Positions 1-8,215 of a DNA stretch of 15,604 nucleotides are shown one piece after another. Source of the DNA: Candidatus Omnitrophota bacterium (GTDB lineage Bacteria; Omnitrophota; Gorgyraeia; Gygaellales; Profunditerraquicolaceae). The translations under genes were made by a program, and so were the position numbers. A model generated the notes under the pieces. It saw nothing but the letters and a program-made list of their open reading frames with translations, had not been told where the DNA came from and did no database searches. The DNA lies in NCBI GenBank assembly GCA_028717045.1, contig JAQUON010000020.1:1-15604 (forward strand), read 5' to 3'. Position 1 is the first letter of the stretch, and every line of letters starts with the position of its first letter.

Positions 1-1679
1 CCGCAGCTACCTTCAGCCCGATGTTGTGTTCGCAATGGATGAGGGTAGTCTATGTCCCAGGGCAAAAGTCAAAATGGTTCGGTAAGTTTTATACCTTCTC
101 GGAACATATGTTTAGGTCATGGGAGGGCTTTTATTCTAAGACGCTCGGCTGGTGTTTGCGTCACAAAAAATTAGTGCTTATCGGATTTTTGGGAGCTTTT
201 ATCGCGACCTTGTTTTTGACGCGTTTCGTAGGGAATGAATTTATCCCTGAAGAAGATACGGGAGACGTACGTTTGACTATCCACCTTCCTTTAGGGACAA
301 GGCTGGAAGAGAGCGATAAGGTCGCTTATAGAATTGAGGATATACTGAAGAGCGATGTGCCGGAGGCAAGATTTTATTATGTCCGAACCGGAGAAGGCAC
401 GGGCAGTAGCAGGGGGTATGGCCAGACTATGGGGACCAATATTATCACTGGTGGGGCCAAACTCGTGCCAAAAACAGAAAGGAAGCGCTCTCAGGCGGCA
501 ATAGCGCAATATCTCCGTGACAAAATTAAGAAGATCCCCGGAGTTTTGAAAATCGATGTCACTACGGGAAATCCAGTTGGCCGCATGATTACCGGCTTAG
601 GCGGAAAGGCTGTGCAAGTAGAGATCGTAGGGCATTCCTTTGAAGGGGCCGATAAAGTTGCTTCGGATATAAAAAGGATTATGGAAAAGATCCCCGGCGC
701 CGTCGATGTGACTATATCGCGTGAACTGCGGCGGCCTGAATTAAAAATCGAAATTGACCGAGAGAAAGCAGGGAGCATGGGTTTGAGTATGGGGGTCATC
801 GCCGATAGCCTAAAAACGTATATTCAAGGTTCGACTGCGACAAAATACAGGGAAGAGGGAGAGACGTACGATATTTATGTGCGCTTGGAAGAATCTTCCA
901 GGCAGACATTAGAGGATATTCAGAATCTTCCTATAATTTCTACCGCTGCGCAAAAACAGATTAAGCTTTCTAATGTCGCACGGATTTATGAAGGCGTAGG
1001 GCCGTTGGAAATTGAGCGCCAGAATCGCGAGAGAGTGGTGAAAATCGAATGTAATACCTATGAGCGTTCCTCGGGCAAGGTAGTCGAAGACATCCAAAAG
1101 GAATTGCGCAGTATGGCATTGCCCACCGATATGATGATTAATATAGGAGGGGAGGCGGAGGAGCAAAGAAAGTCTTTCCATGATTTAGGGCTCTTGTTGT
1201 TACTGGGCGTCTCATTGGTATACATGATTATGGCTGCACAGTTTGAATCATTACTCGACCCTTTCATCGTTATGTTTGCGATACCTTTTACTTTTATCGG
1301 GGTAATCCTTGGTTTTCTTTTGACCGGCACCACTTTAAATATTGTGAGCTATTTGGGGGTGATTATGCTGATGGGAATTGTGGTTAACAACGCCATTGTG
1401 CTCATCAGCTACATTATCATTTTACGTGCCCGCGGAATGGCCATGTACGAGGCGGTGACCAATGCGGGCAGGGACAGGCTTAGGCCAGTGCTGATGACCA
1501 CTATTACTACTTTAGCCGGGTTGTTACCTTTGGCTTTATCAAGCGGCGTAGGCTCAGAGACCTGGAGGCCGCTAGGGATCACTATGTTCGGAGGATTGAC
1601 CGTCTCCACACTTATTACGCTGCTTTTTGTGCCGACCATCTACGTAGTTTTCCACAGGAAAGCTGCCAAGGCAGGATAG
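1..1679 (+). CDS. RND efflux pump inner-membrane subunit (AcrB/HAE1-like), 5' end missing
   Basis: This is the C-terminal half of a proton-driven RND exporter of the inner membrane. The reading frame is open from base 3 with no stop, so the gene begins outside the window; the ATG at 21 is internal. The fragment starts in the conserved stretch ending TM6 (FSPMLCSQ, compare TLTPALC in AcrB). It continues with TM7, then GNEFIPEEDTGDVRLTI, a hallmark just after TM7, then the second large periplasmic domain and TM8-12. About 558 residues fits the C-terminal half of a protein of roughly 1,030. The TM10 motif is GIVVNNAIVLI at about residues 452-462 counted from base 21. AcrB has Lys940 of the proton relay here and this protein has Asn, a form I recall from SwrC-like pumps. 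The TM4 Asp pair lies outside the window. Substrate is unknown. The next gene's ribosome binding site overlaps the stop codon, so the two are probably co-transcribed. Confidence 0.93.
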   Translation, partial: AATFSPMLCSQWMRVVYVPGQKSKWFGKFYTFSEHMFRSWEGFYSKTLGWCLRHKKLVLIGFLGAFIATLFLTRFVGNEFIPEEDTGDVRLTIHLPLGTRLEESDKVAYRIEDILKSDVPEARFYYVRTGEGTGSSRGYGQTMGTNIITGGAKLVPKTERKRSQAAIAQYLRDKIKKIPGVLKIDVTTGNPVGRMITGLGGKAVQVEIVGHSFEGADKVASDIKRIMEKIPGAVDVTISRELRRPELKIEIDREKAGSMGLSMGVIADSLKTYIQGSTATKYREEGETYDIYVRLEESSRQTLEDIQNLPIISTAAQKQIKLSNVARIYEGVGPLEIERQNRERVVKIECNTYERSSGKVVEDIQKELRSMALPTDMMINIGGEAEEQRKSFHDLGLLLLLGVSLVYMIMAAQFESLLDPFIVMFAIPFTFIGVILGFLLTGTTLNIVSYLGVIMLMGIVVNNAIVLISYIIILRARGMAMYEAVTNAGRDRLRPVLMTTITTLAGLLPLALSSGVGSETWRPLGITMFGGLTVSTLITLLFVPTIYVVFHRKAAKAG

Positions 1680-1690
1680 GAGGCTTTTTC

Positions 1691-1984
1691 ATGAACAAGA
1701 TGGTATTATTGGTATATAATGAGGCAATCGACGCTGAAGTAATGGAGGTGTTGGAGGGCTGTACCATGAAGAATTATACTAAAATTACCGGCGTCTTCGG
1801 CCGCGGCTCTACGTCGGGCACGCATCTAGGAAATGACATATGGCCCGGCAGGAATAATATCCTCTATGTCGCCTGCGCTGAGCAACAAGCCGTACGCATG
1901 CTTTCTTGTGTAAAAGAGCTTAGAAAGCAGCTTGGCCGGGAAGGTATCAAGGCTTTTTTGCTGCCCATTGAAGAGCTTACCTAA
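1691..1984 (+). CDS. PII-like small signalling protein next to RND pump
   Basis: This is a 97-residue soluble protein with the look of a PII-superfamily (ferredoxin-like fold) subunit. An N-terminal strand (MVLLVYNEAID) leads to a helix, a central GRGSTSGTHLGNDIWPGRNN segment resembling the T-loop/B-loop region, a strand (ILYVAC), a long helix, and a C-terminal strand (KAFLLPIEEL). Classic GlnB/GlnK uridylylation and ATP-binding motifs are not evident, so it is a divergent member. Small PII-like or ferredoxin-fold proteins sit beside RND pumps in several bacteria and are thought to sense a small molecule or metal. An AGGAGG at 1678-1683, 7 bases before the ATG, overlaps the pump's stop codon and supports both the start and translational coupling. 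A role in tuning the pump is inference from position only. Confidence 0.7.
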   Translation: MNKMVLLVYNEAIDAEVMEVLEGCTMKNYTKITGVFGRGSTSGTHLGNDIWPGRNNILYVACAEQQAVRMLSCVKELRKQLGREGIKAFLLPIEELT

Positions 1985-2054
1985 AAAGCAAATTTCACCT
2001 TGACCGCAGTATCTTTTCTGTGGTAAAAATAAACTTAAGGCAAAGGAGGTTTGA

Positions 2055-2330
2055 ATGTCCATAAAGACGATAGAGGTTATGTGTCTTCCATGCCCCAAAT
2101 GCGAACAGTTGCGCGATAAGATAGCACAGGTCATTAAGGGGATAGAAATGCAGAATAAAGCCAAGATCCCCTACGAATTCAAGCACACCCCGCATTTACG
2201 GGACATAAGCAAGTATAGCCTAAGCCCGTCACAGGCCCCGGTGGTAATTATCAACGGAAAAGTTGAGTTTGCCGGGAGGGTAGAGTTACCGGCCCTTAAG
2301 ATGAGGCTTGAAGCCGTTAACAGGATGTAG
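2055..2330 (+). CDS. Thioredoxin-fold mini-protein with CxxCxxC motif
   Basis: This 91-residue cytosolic protein resembles the small archaeal/bacterial thioredoxin-glutaredoxin type (thioredoxin_3-like). The first strand (IKTIEVMCLP) leads into C10-x2-C13-x2-C16 at the start of helix 1. C13-P-K-C16 is the likely redox pair and C10 is an extra cysteine. A cis-proline candidate (SQAPVVIINGKV, Pro62) and the strand-turn-strand after it complete the fold. No signal peptide is present. The start is supported by a perfect AAAGGAGGT just upstream (2042-2050). It lies 70 bases after the PII-like gene in the same direction, and the gap contains a weak 7-bp stem (2003-2009 with 2018-2024). It could serve as a disulfide reductase or a metal-handling protein for the neighbouring pump or aldolase/dehydrogenase genes, but the partner cannot be seen from sequence. 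Confidence 0.75.
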   Translation: MSIKTIEVMCLPCPKCEQLRDKIAQVIKGIEMQNKAKIPYEFKHTPHLRDISKYSLSPSQAPVVIINGKVEFAGRVELPALKMRLEAVNRM

Positions 2331-2403
2331 CCGGCTACAAAACAATTGTGCTTTAAGGCAGGCGTTACTTTTAGAGGTTCCATTTCCTTAACGGAGGTGC
2401 AGT

Positions 2404-3198
2404 ATGGATTGGGGTATGCAAAACCGCTTACATCAATTAATCCGGCCAGACGGCAGGTGTTTTTTTCTTCCCATTGACCACGGGTATTTTCAAGGGCCTA
2501 CCCACTGCCTGGAAAAGCCCGGCTCAACCATTGAGCCGATATTGCAATATTGCGACGCGCTGTTTGTGACGCGCGGGGTTTTACGCTCTTGTGTTGCCCC
2601 TTCCTGCGGCAAGCCTGTTATTTTGAGAGTATCTGGGGGGACAAGCATGGCTGGAAAAGACCTTGCGAACGAGGGCATTACTACTTCCCTAGAAGAGATT
2701 ATCCGGCTTAATGCACAGGCAGTGGGGATTTCCGTATTTGTCGGCAGCGACTATGAACACCAAACGCTTCTTAACCTTGCGAAATTAGTAAATGAGTGCG
2801 AGGATTACGGTATCCCGGTAATGGCAGTGACCGCAGTAGGGAAAGAAATGGAGAAGCGCGATGCGCGCTACCTTGCCTTAAGCTGCCGTATTGCCGCAGA
2901 ATTAGGCGCGAAAGTGGTAAAGACATATTGGTGCGAAGAGGGTTTTGAAAAAGTGGTAGCAGGCTGCCCTGTACCGGTAGTGATCGCAGGCGGCCCGAAA
3001 TGCGCAACCGAAGCAGAGGTATTTGCGTTTGTGCATGACGGCCTGCAAAAAGGCGCTATCGGGATAAACCTGGGGAGGAACGTATGGCAAAGCCCTTATC
3101 CGGTTGCTATGGCTGCTGCGCTGGAAGCAATAGTGCACAAAAAGGCGAGCGTCAAAGATGCCCAGCAGCTGTTTAACGAGTTAAAAAAGAAGAGGTAG
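2404..3198 (+). CDS. Class I (DhnA/LsrF-type) aldolase or thiolase
   Basis: This is a 264-residue TIM-barrel enzyme of the DeoC/LacD/DhnA class I aldolase family that resembles LsrF along its whole length. Shared signatures include DWGMQ at the start, IDHGYFQGPT at 24-33, TRGVLRS at 56-62, GSDYEHQ at 114-120, VVKTYW around 171-176, and AGCPVPVVIAGGPK at 186-199. Lys173 in KTY is the expected Schiff-base lysine, and the GG-P and NLGRN segments form the phosphate-binding end of the barrel. LsrF transfers an acetyl group from a phosphorylated AI-2 breakdown product to CoA; other family members are sugar-phosphate aldolases. Compared with E. coli LsrF it lacks roughly 30 N-terminal residues. No lsrK, lsrR or AI-2 transporter gene is seen nearby, so an AI-2 role is doubtful. 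A GGAGGTG upstream supports the ATG. It is tightly linked to the following dehydrogenase. Confidence 0.85.
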   Translation: MDWGMQNRLHQLIRPDGRCFFLPIDHGYFQGPTHCLEKPGSTIEPILQYCDALFVTRGVLRSCVAPSCGKPVILRVSGGTSMAGKDLANEGITTSLEEIIRLNAQAVGISVFVGSDYEHQTLLNLAKLVNECEDYGIPVMAVTAVGKEMEKRDARYLALSCRIAAELGAKVVKTYWCEEGFEKVVAGCPVPVVIAGGPKCATEAEVFAFVHDGLQKGAIGINLGRNVWQSPYPVAMAAALEAIVHKKASVKDAQQLFNELKKKR

Positions 3199-3204
3199 TA
3201 CTCA

Positions 3205-4230
3205 ATGCGAGTAGCTATGTATTACAATAACCGGGATGTGCGTATCCAGGAAATGCCGGTACCTAAGGCCGGCGTACAGGAATTGCTGGTTAAGGTTATG
3301 GCCAGCGGGATATGCGGCAGCGATGTGATGGAGTGGTACCGCCTCAAGAGGGCCCCGCTTGTACTGGGCCATGAAATAAGCGGCGCAGTTGTTGCGGCAG
3401 GCAAAGAGGTCAAGGCCTTTAAGGCCGGTGACCGGGTTTTTGTATCTCACCATGTCCCTTGCAACACCTGTTATTATTGCCTCAGCGGCCACCATACCTG
3501 CTGTGAGACTCTACACACTACCAATTACGACCCGGGCGGTTTTTCCGAATACATCCGCGTTCCCGCGATTAATGTAGACAGGGGGACGTTCCTTTTGCCA
3601 GGCGGACTTTCTTACGAAGAGGCGGTTTTTATCGAGCCGTTGGCATGCGTGCTGCGCGCTCAGCGATTAGCAGGATTAAAACCCGGGCAAACCGTTTCAA
3701 TCTTAGGAAGCGGCGTTTCAGGGCTGCTTCATCTTTTATCGGCAAAGGCCCAAGGCGCCGGGAAGATTATTATGACTGATATCAACGAGCTGCGCCTAAA
3801 AAAGGCCCAAGGATTAGGCGCGGATGTTGTCTGTAACGCCAACAGTGACCTCGCCTCTGAGATCCGCCGGGTTAACGATAACAGGCTTGCTGACATCGTA
3901 ATCATCTGTACGTGCGCACTTCCTGCCTTTACCCAGGCATTAAAAAGTGTTGAGCGGGCCGGAACAGTTTTGTTTTTTGCCCCTACTGAGCCCGGGATAG
4001 AATTTCCCCTTGCATTGAATGAATTCTGGCGTAACGGAATCACCCTCTTGTCCTCTTACGGTAATAGCCCTGTTGATGCGCATGTAGCAATAGAGTTGCT
4101 TAGGGCGGGGCGAATACCAGTCAGAGAATTAATCTCTCATCGTTTAAGCCTCGCAGAAGCTCCGTTAGGTTTTCGTTTAGTCGCAGAAGCCAAAGAATGC
4201 CTTAAAGTAATAATTGAGCCATTCAAATAA
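3205..4230 (+). CDS. Zinc-dependent medium-chain alcohol/polyol dehydrogenase
   Basis: This is a 341-residue member of the MDR family (sorbitol/threonine dehydrogenase type), which oxidises alcohols or polyols or reduces ketones with NAD(P). The catalytic zinc site is visible: Cys37 in GICGSD, the GHE motif at 55-57, and Glu144 in IEPLAC. The structural zinc site is complete with Cys86, Cys89, Cys92 and Cys100. The Rossmann motif GSGVSG begins at 168, and Asp192 at the end of the second strand suggests NAD rather than NADP. It starts only 6 bp after the aldolase gene, so the two are probably translated together and may act in sequence on a sugar-phosphate or keto-sugar intermediate. The substrate cannot be named. 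No intrinsic terminator is evident in the 4231-4297 gap. Confidence 0.9.
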   Translation: MRVAMYYNNRDVRIQEMPVPKAGVQELLVKVMASGICGSDVMEWYRLKRAPLVLGHEISGAVVAAGKEVKAFKAGDRVFVSHHVPCNTCYYCLSGHHTCCETLHTTNYDPGGFSEYIRVPAINVDRGTFLLPGGLSYEEAVFIEPLACVLRAQRLAGLKPGQTVSILGSGVSGLLHLLSAKAQGAGKIIMTDINELRLKKAQGLGADVVCNANSDLASEIRRVNDNRLADIVIICTCALPAFTQALKSVERAGTVLFFAPTEPGIEFPLALNEFWRNGITLLSSYGNSPVDAHVAIELLRAGRIPVRELISHRLSLAEAPLGFRLVAEAKECLKVIIEPFK

Positions 4231-4297
4231 GCCAGCCCCGCATTAAAAATACGCAACTTTAATATTATCAATAAGTTTAGTTTCTCAAAAAATTTCC

Positions 4298-4325
4298 TTG
4301 ACAGTGGTAATTCTTATTTTATAAT
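4298..4325 (+). promoter_or_regulatory. Perfect sigma-70-type promoter for the ligase-exporter operon
   Basis: TTGACA at 4298-4303 and TATAAT at 4320-4325 are separated by 16 bp, both exact consensus. Expected transcription start is near 4332, giving a leader of about 33 nt before the ATG at 4365. A second TATAAT at 4325-4330 has a 21-bp spacer and is less likely to be used. A/T-rich sequence upstream (4235-4297) could act as an UP element. Confidence 0.8.
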
Positions 4326-4364
4326 ATAATAAAATTGGATTAATAAAATTTTACTATTTGGCAA

Positions 4365-5879
4365 ATGGATATTGGCGGCCTCCTGATATCGCAAGCGAAA
4401 AAATCCCCCTGCAAACCAGCACTGTTTTTCAATAATAAAGCCATATCGTTTACGGAACTGAAGGATTCTTCCTTTCGGCTCGCTAATGCGCTCAGCAAGG
4501 AATTAGGGTTAAAAAGACAGGAAAAGGTAGCTGTCTATTTACCTAATAGTATTGAATATGTGAATAGTTATTTGGCTCTGTGGTCGGTTGGCGCAACCGT
4601 TGTCCCTCTCGATTTCATGCTTACCGAAGAAGAGCTCATTTCTTGTATCTCCCATTCCCAGGCCCGCATATTGATTGCCAAGCCCAGACACAGCGTTTCT
4701 TTCGCTTCCATCAAAGAAAAATGCCCGGCCCTGGAACACATTGTTCTTTGCAGCGAGCAAGCTTCCCCGTTTTTTGCGTTTCAGGACCTTTTGCAGCAGG
4801 GTGATTCCGCGCCCGTCACTATTGAGGTGCCGGATAAGGAATACGCGATTATTTTCTATACCTCCGGGACTACCGGTAAGCCCAAAGGGGTGCTGGTGAG
4901 CTATCTTCAGTTAAGCGCGCCTGCGAAAGCCATGGAGTATTTCGTGGACTTAGGCGAGAAAGATACGGCTTTATGTGCGCTTCCTCTTTCGCACCTGGGA
5001 GGATTGGTGTATCTGCAAAGCCTTATCTACTTAAGAGCGTCAGTGGTGTTGCTTGAAAGGTTTATTCCTTTTGAGTTTCTTAAAAATGTGCAGCGCTATA
5101 ACGCGAGTTGCTTCTGGATTGTCCCTTCGATGTATTATGCGCTTTTACAGTTAAAGGAATTTGAAAACCTTGATTTGTCGAGCTTGCAATGGGTGGTTTG
5201 TTTCGGGGCTCCCAGTTCACCGGAGCAGCTGCGTAAGTTTCACCGCTATTGCCCCCAGGCAGATTTTATTAATGGCTGGGGAATGACTGAGACTAATGCG
5301 CCTACCGTGGTTATCCCCAAAGGCTCAAAAAAGATAGAAAGTATCGGTAGGCCTGCGCCCTGGATTGAAGTAGACGTATTTGATAATGAGGGTCGCAAGG
5401 TCCCCAAGGGCAAGATAGGCGAGATCGTGGTAAGAAGCTGGGTAGTAACCGACGGTTACTATAAGGACCCCGAGTTAACTTCGTTTACTATGCGTAATGG
5501 CTGGTTCCATACCGGGGACTTAGGCAGGTTTGACGAGGAGGGGTTTCTTTATATTGCCGGGAGAAAAAAAGAGATGATCAAGGTAGGCGGGGAGATCGTC
5601 TTTGAGCCGGAAGTAGAGCAGGCGCTCCTTGCTCATCCTGCGGTCAGAGAGGTTGCGGTGATCGGCATTAGAGATGAATTGAGGGGCGAAGTGCCAAAGG
5701 CCTTTACCGTGGCAAAAGAGGGGGTTTCATTAGGCGCAGAAGACCTGCGCCACTTCTGCCGCCAGCGGCTTGCGCATTATAAAATTCCCCATTTTTTTGA
5801 ATTTAGGGATTCTCTTCCCAAAACCAGGTCGGGAAAAATAGATAAAGAGGCGCTGCGAAAAGAAGGTCACATCGGATGA
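4365..5879 (+). CDS. AMP-forming acyl/aryl-CoA ligase (ANL superfamily)
   Basis: This 504-residue cytosolic enzyme activates a carboxylic acid with ATP to an acyl-adenylate and probably transfers it to CoA. All core motifs are present: the P-loop YTSGTTGKPKG at 165-175, A5 NGWGMTET at 303-310, A7 TGDLG at 383-387, the hinge/A8 GRKKEMIKVGGE at 399-410, and the catalytic lysine Lys491 in PKTRSGKIDK. Length matches long-chain or medium-chain fatty acyl-CoA, OSB-CoA or 4-coumarate-CoA ligases; the acid cannot be chosen from motifs. No carrier-protein domain is attached. The ATG has a poor Shine-Dalgarno sequence, but the N-terminus (LLISQAKKSPCKPAL) aligns well with the family start. It is first in a four-gene operon, and its stop overlaps the exporter start by 4 bp (ATGA), so it likely supplies or primes the exported molecule. 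Confidence 0.9.
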   Translation: MDIGGLLISQAKKSPCKPALFFNNKAISFTELKDSSFRLANALSKELGLKRQEKVAVYLPNSIEYVNSYLALWSVGATVVPLDFMLTEEELISCISHSQARILIAKPRHSVSFASIKEKCPALEHIVLCSEQASPFFAFQDLLQQGDSAPVTIEVPDKEYAIIFYTSGTTGKPKGVLVSYLQLSAPAKAMEYFVDLGEKDTALCALPLSHLGGLVYLQSLIYLRASVVLLERFIPFEFLKNVQRYNASCFWIVPSMYYALLQLKEFENLDLSSLQWVVCFGAPSSPEQLRKFHRYCPQADFINGWGMTETNAPTVVIPKGSKKIESIGRPAPWIEVDVFDNEGRKVPKGKIGEIVVRSWVVTDGYYKDPELTSFTMRNGWFHTGDLGRFDEEGFLYIAGRKKEMIKVGGEIVFEPEVEQALLAHPAVREVAVIGIRDELRGEVPKAFTVAKEGVSLGAEDLRHFCRQRLAHYKIPHFFEFRDSLPKTRSGKIDKEALRKEGHIG

Positions 5880-8203
5880 AGAAATTCGTCGATTGGTTCA
5901 GCCACGGTTTAATCAGATATAGGTATGGGTTTCTCATTCTGTGCGTTGCCATCAGCGGATTCTTTGCGTTTCAGGCAAGGAACATTTCTTTTAAGACGAA
6001 CCTGGGGGATTTTTATCCCCTGAAGCACCCTTATCTTAAAATCCAGAATCGGCTCACCGAGATATTCGGCGGGCTCAACCAGGTTTCTCTGGCGATCGAG
6101 GTCAAAAAAGGCACAATCCTCAATGCCAAGACGCTGGATAAGGTATGGCGGATTACCAATGAGTTGTATCTGACCGATGGGATAAATGCCGCAAGGCTGG
6201 TTTCGCTTTCTGCCAGAAAAGTCAAACACGTAGAAGCCAACGCAGAAGGGTTTACTACTGATTGGCTTATGCACGATCCTCCCAAAACACAAGAGGGCCT
6301 AGCGCAGTTAAAGGCGCGTATCCTGCACAATCCTTTGGTGTATGGCCCGCTCGTTTCGGAAGATTTCAGGGCCACCCTCATTCAGGCCGATTTTGAGTCC
6401 GGCATCTCTTCCCGCGAGATCTTTACGCTGCTTGAGGGAATAAAGAAGCGCTATGGAGACGAAGGCCACGAAATTTATATCTCAGGCCAACCGGTCTTAC
6501 AAGGATGGCTTGATTTTTATCTGCCTACCGTTACCAAACTTTTTATCGTCACACTTCTTGCCATGTCCTGGGCGTTGTATAACGCCTTTAAATCAAAACG
6601 AGGCGTGCTCTTGCCTTTGAGTTCAGCGGCTATGGCGACGTTGTGGGGGCTGGGCCTTACTGCATTTTTCGGCTTTAAACTTACTCCCTCAACCGTATTG
6701 GCGCCGTTTTTGGTCTTTGCGTTGGGGGTAAGCCATTCTGTGCAGTTCATAAAGCTTTATTATGAGCGCATGAGCAGGAATGAACGCAATTCCAAAGCCG
6801 TTGCCATAAAAATCACGCGTTCACTCTTTATCCCCGCCTTCACCGGCCTTCTGACAGATGGCATCGGGCCCTTTACGCTTTTTTTTGTTCCGCTGGGCAT
6901 GGTTCGCAGCCTTGCAATCGCAATCGGTTTCGGCATTATCAGTATATTTTTTAGCACCGTAGTGTTGGTCCCCAACCTGCTTTCATTCATGAAACCGCCA
7001 AGGCGGCTTGAGGTCGTCAAAGAAGAAAGAACTACCCTGACTAACAGGATGCTTAGTTATTTCGCAGCACTTGCCATACATAAGAGGTCCCGCTGGACAG
7101 TGATTACCTCATTTTTTGTGCTGACTTTCATTGCCTTATTCGGGATGAGCCAGCTTCAGGTGGGAGACAAAAACCCCGGCTCGTCACTTTTGTTTCCCGA
7201 CAGCCCCTATAACAAAGCGGAAAAGTTCGTAAGCGAGAAGTTCGGCGCTGCCGAGCCTTATTATATTTTCGTCAAAGGTACGCATTACGATACATTCTTA
7301 CGCAGCAGGGCGCTTAAAGAGATGGACAGTTTACAGCGTTATCTTGAAAGGGAGGTCAAAGGCGTTGGCAGGACGCTGTCCTTAGTTGAATATATTAAAA
7401 GCATGAATATGCTTATGTTTGCCGGGGACAAGGATGAGTTTAAGATTCCCGATAATGATAAAACGATAGCAGAATATTTATTCTTATACTCGCTCACCGG
7501 ATTCCCGGGAGATTTCGACCCGGTAGTCAACCCGAATTATGAATACGCCAACATAAAGGTCGACCTGCGCGACCATAAAGCCGATACCATGCAGCAAGCC
7601 ATAGAGAAGACCCAGGAGTGGATTATTCGCTACCACAAGGACGAGGCAATAGATTTTCAGTATGCCGGAGGCAACGTGGGGATGCTGGCGGCGACAAATC
7701 AAATCCTTGCGCCCATGCTCACCGTAAATTCCCTGCAGACATCATTTTTGGTATTTCTGTGCCTTGTCCTTGCGTACGGTTCATTAGTGTCGGGATGGCT
7801 CCTGATTATACCGCTTGTGTTCCGCACCATGCTTGTATTCGGGGTCCTGGGGTTTTTAAGGGTGGGCCTGACCGCAGAAATGATACCTATGGTTGCGTTG
7901 GGTATAGGTTTCGGGGATGATTTCGGCATTTATATCGTCTCGCGCATAAAAGAAATTTTAAAAGAAGGAGGTGGTTCTTTAAAAGATGCGCTGGTAGAGG
8001 CAATGTCTACGTCGGGCAAGGCTGTATTCTTCACGGGCCTCACTCTTACCCTCGGCATTGCCACATGGATGTTCTCAAGCATTCTCATGCAAGTACGATT
8101 AGGCGCGCTTTTAGGGTTTTTTATATTTTTTAATGCAATAGGCACGCTGTTGGTTTTACCTTCGATGTTGATGACGGTAAAGCCGAAATTTTTGCGACAA
8201 TAA
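5876..8203 (+). CDS. MMPL-type RND superfamily exporter
   Basis: This 775-residue inner-membrane protein has the two-fold RND/MMPL layout: TM1 at about 17-33, a periplasmic domain to about 215, a five-helix bundle at about 220-372, then TM7 at about 407-424, a second periplasmic domain to about 615, and TM8-12 to about 765. The second-half motif GIGFGDDFGIYI (677-688) holds the acidic proton-relay pair Asp681-Asp682. The corresponding first-half motif, where MmpL3 has Asp-Tyr, reads GVSHSVQF (284-291) and has no acid. This asymmetric form occurs in a diderm subfamily often found with LolA-like and DUF1302/DUF1329 proteins, as here. Relatives such as MmpL3 and HpnN move lipids or hopanoids to the outer layer, so lipid export is the leading inference. 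It overlaps the ligase by 4 bp and is followed 12 bp later by the LolA-like gene. Confidence 0.9.
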   Translation: MKKFVDWFSHGLIRYRYGFLILCVAISGFFAFQARNISFKTNLGDFYPLKHPYLKIQNRLTEIFGGLNQVSLAIEVKKGTILNAKTLDKVWRITNELYLTDGINAARLVSLSARKVKHVEANAEGFTTDWLMHDPPKTQEGLAQLKARILHNPLVYGPLVSEDFRATLIQADFESGISSREIFTLLEGIKKRYGDEGHEIYISGQPVLQGWLDFYLPTVTKLFIVTLLAMSWALYNAFKSKRGVLLPLSSAAMATLWGLGLTAFFGFKLTPSTVLAPFLVFALGVSHSVQFIKLYYERMSRNERNSKAVAIKITRSLFIPAFTGLLTDGIGPFTLFFVPLGMVRSLAIAIGFGIISIFFSTVVLVPNLLSFMKPPRRLEVVKEERTTLTNRMLSYFAALAIHKRSRWTVITSFFVLTFIALFGMSQLQVGDKNPGSSLLFPDSPYNKAEKFVSEKFGAAEPYYIFVKGTHYDTFLRSRALKEMDSLQRYLEREVKGVGRTLSLVEYIKSMNMLMFAGDKDEFKIPDNDKTIAEYLFLYSLTGFPGDFDPVVNPNYEYANIKVDLRDHKADTMQQAIEKTQEWIIRYHKDEAIDFQYAGGNVGMLAATNQILAPMLTVNSLQTSFLVFLCLVLAYGSLVSGWLLIIPLVFRTMLVFGVLGFLRVGLTAEMIPMVALGIGFGDDFGIYIVSRIKEILKEGGGSLKDALVEAMSTSGKAVFFTGLTLTLGIATWMFSSILMQVRLGALLGFFIFFNAIGTLLVLPSMLMTVKPKFLRQ

Positions 8204-8215
8204 AGGAGGGGGAGT

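Noticed and set aside
2003..2024. Small stem between the PII-like and thioredoxin-like genes as a terminator or attenuator
   Set aside because: Only 7 bp with a G-T pair, and followed by TAAAAAT rather than a T-run.
2326..2339. Perfect 14-bp palindrome TGTAGCCGGCTACA at the end of the thioredoxin-like gene
   Set aside because: It has no loop and no T-run, so it is not a terminator, and no regulator site is recognised; it may be chance.
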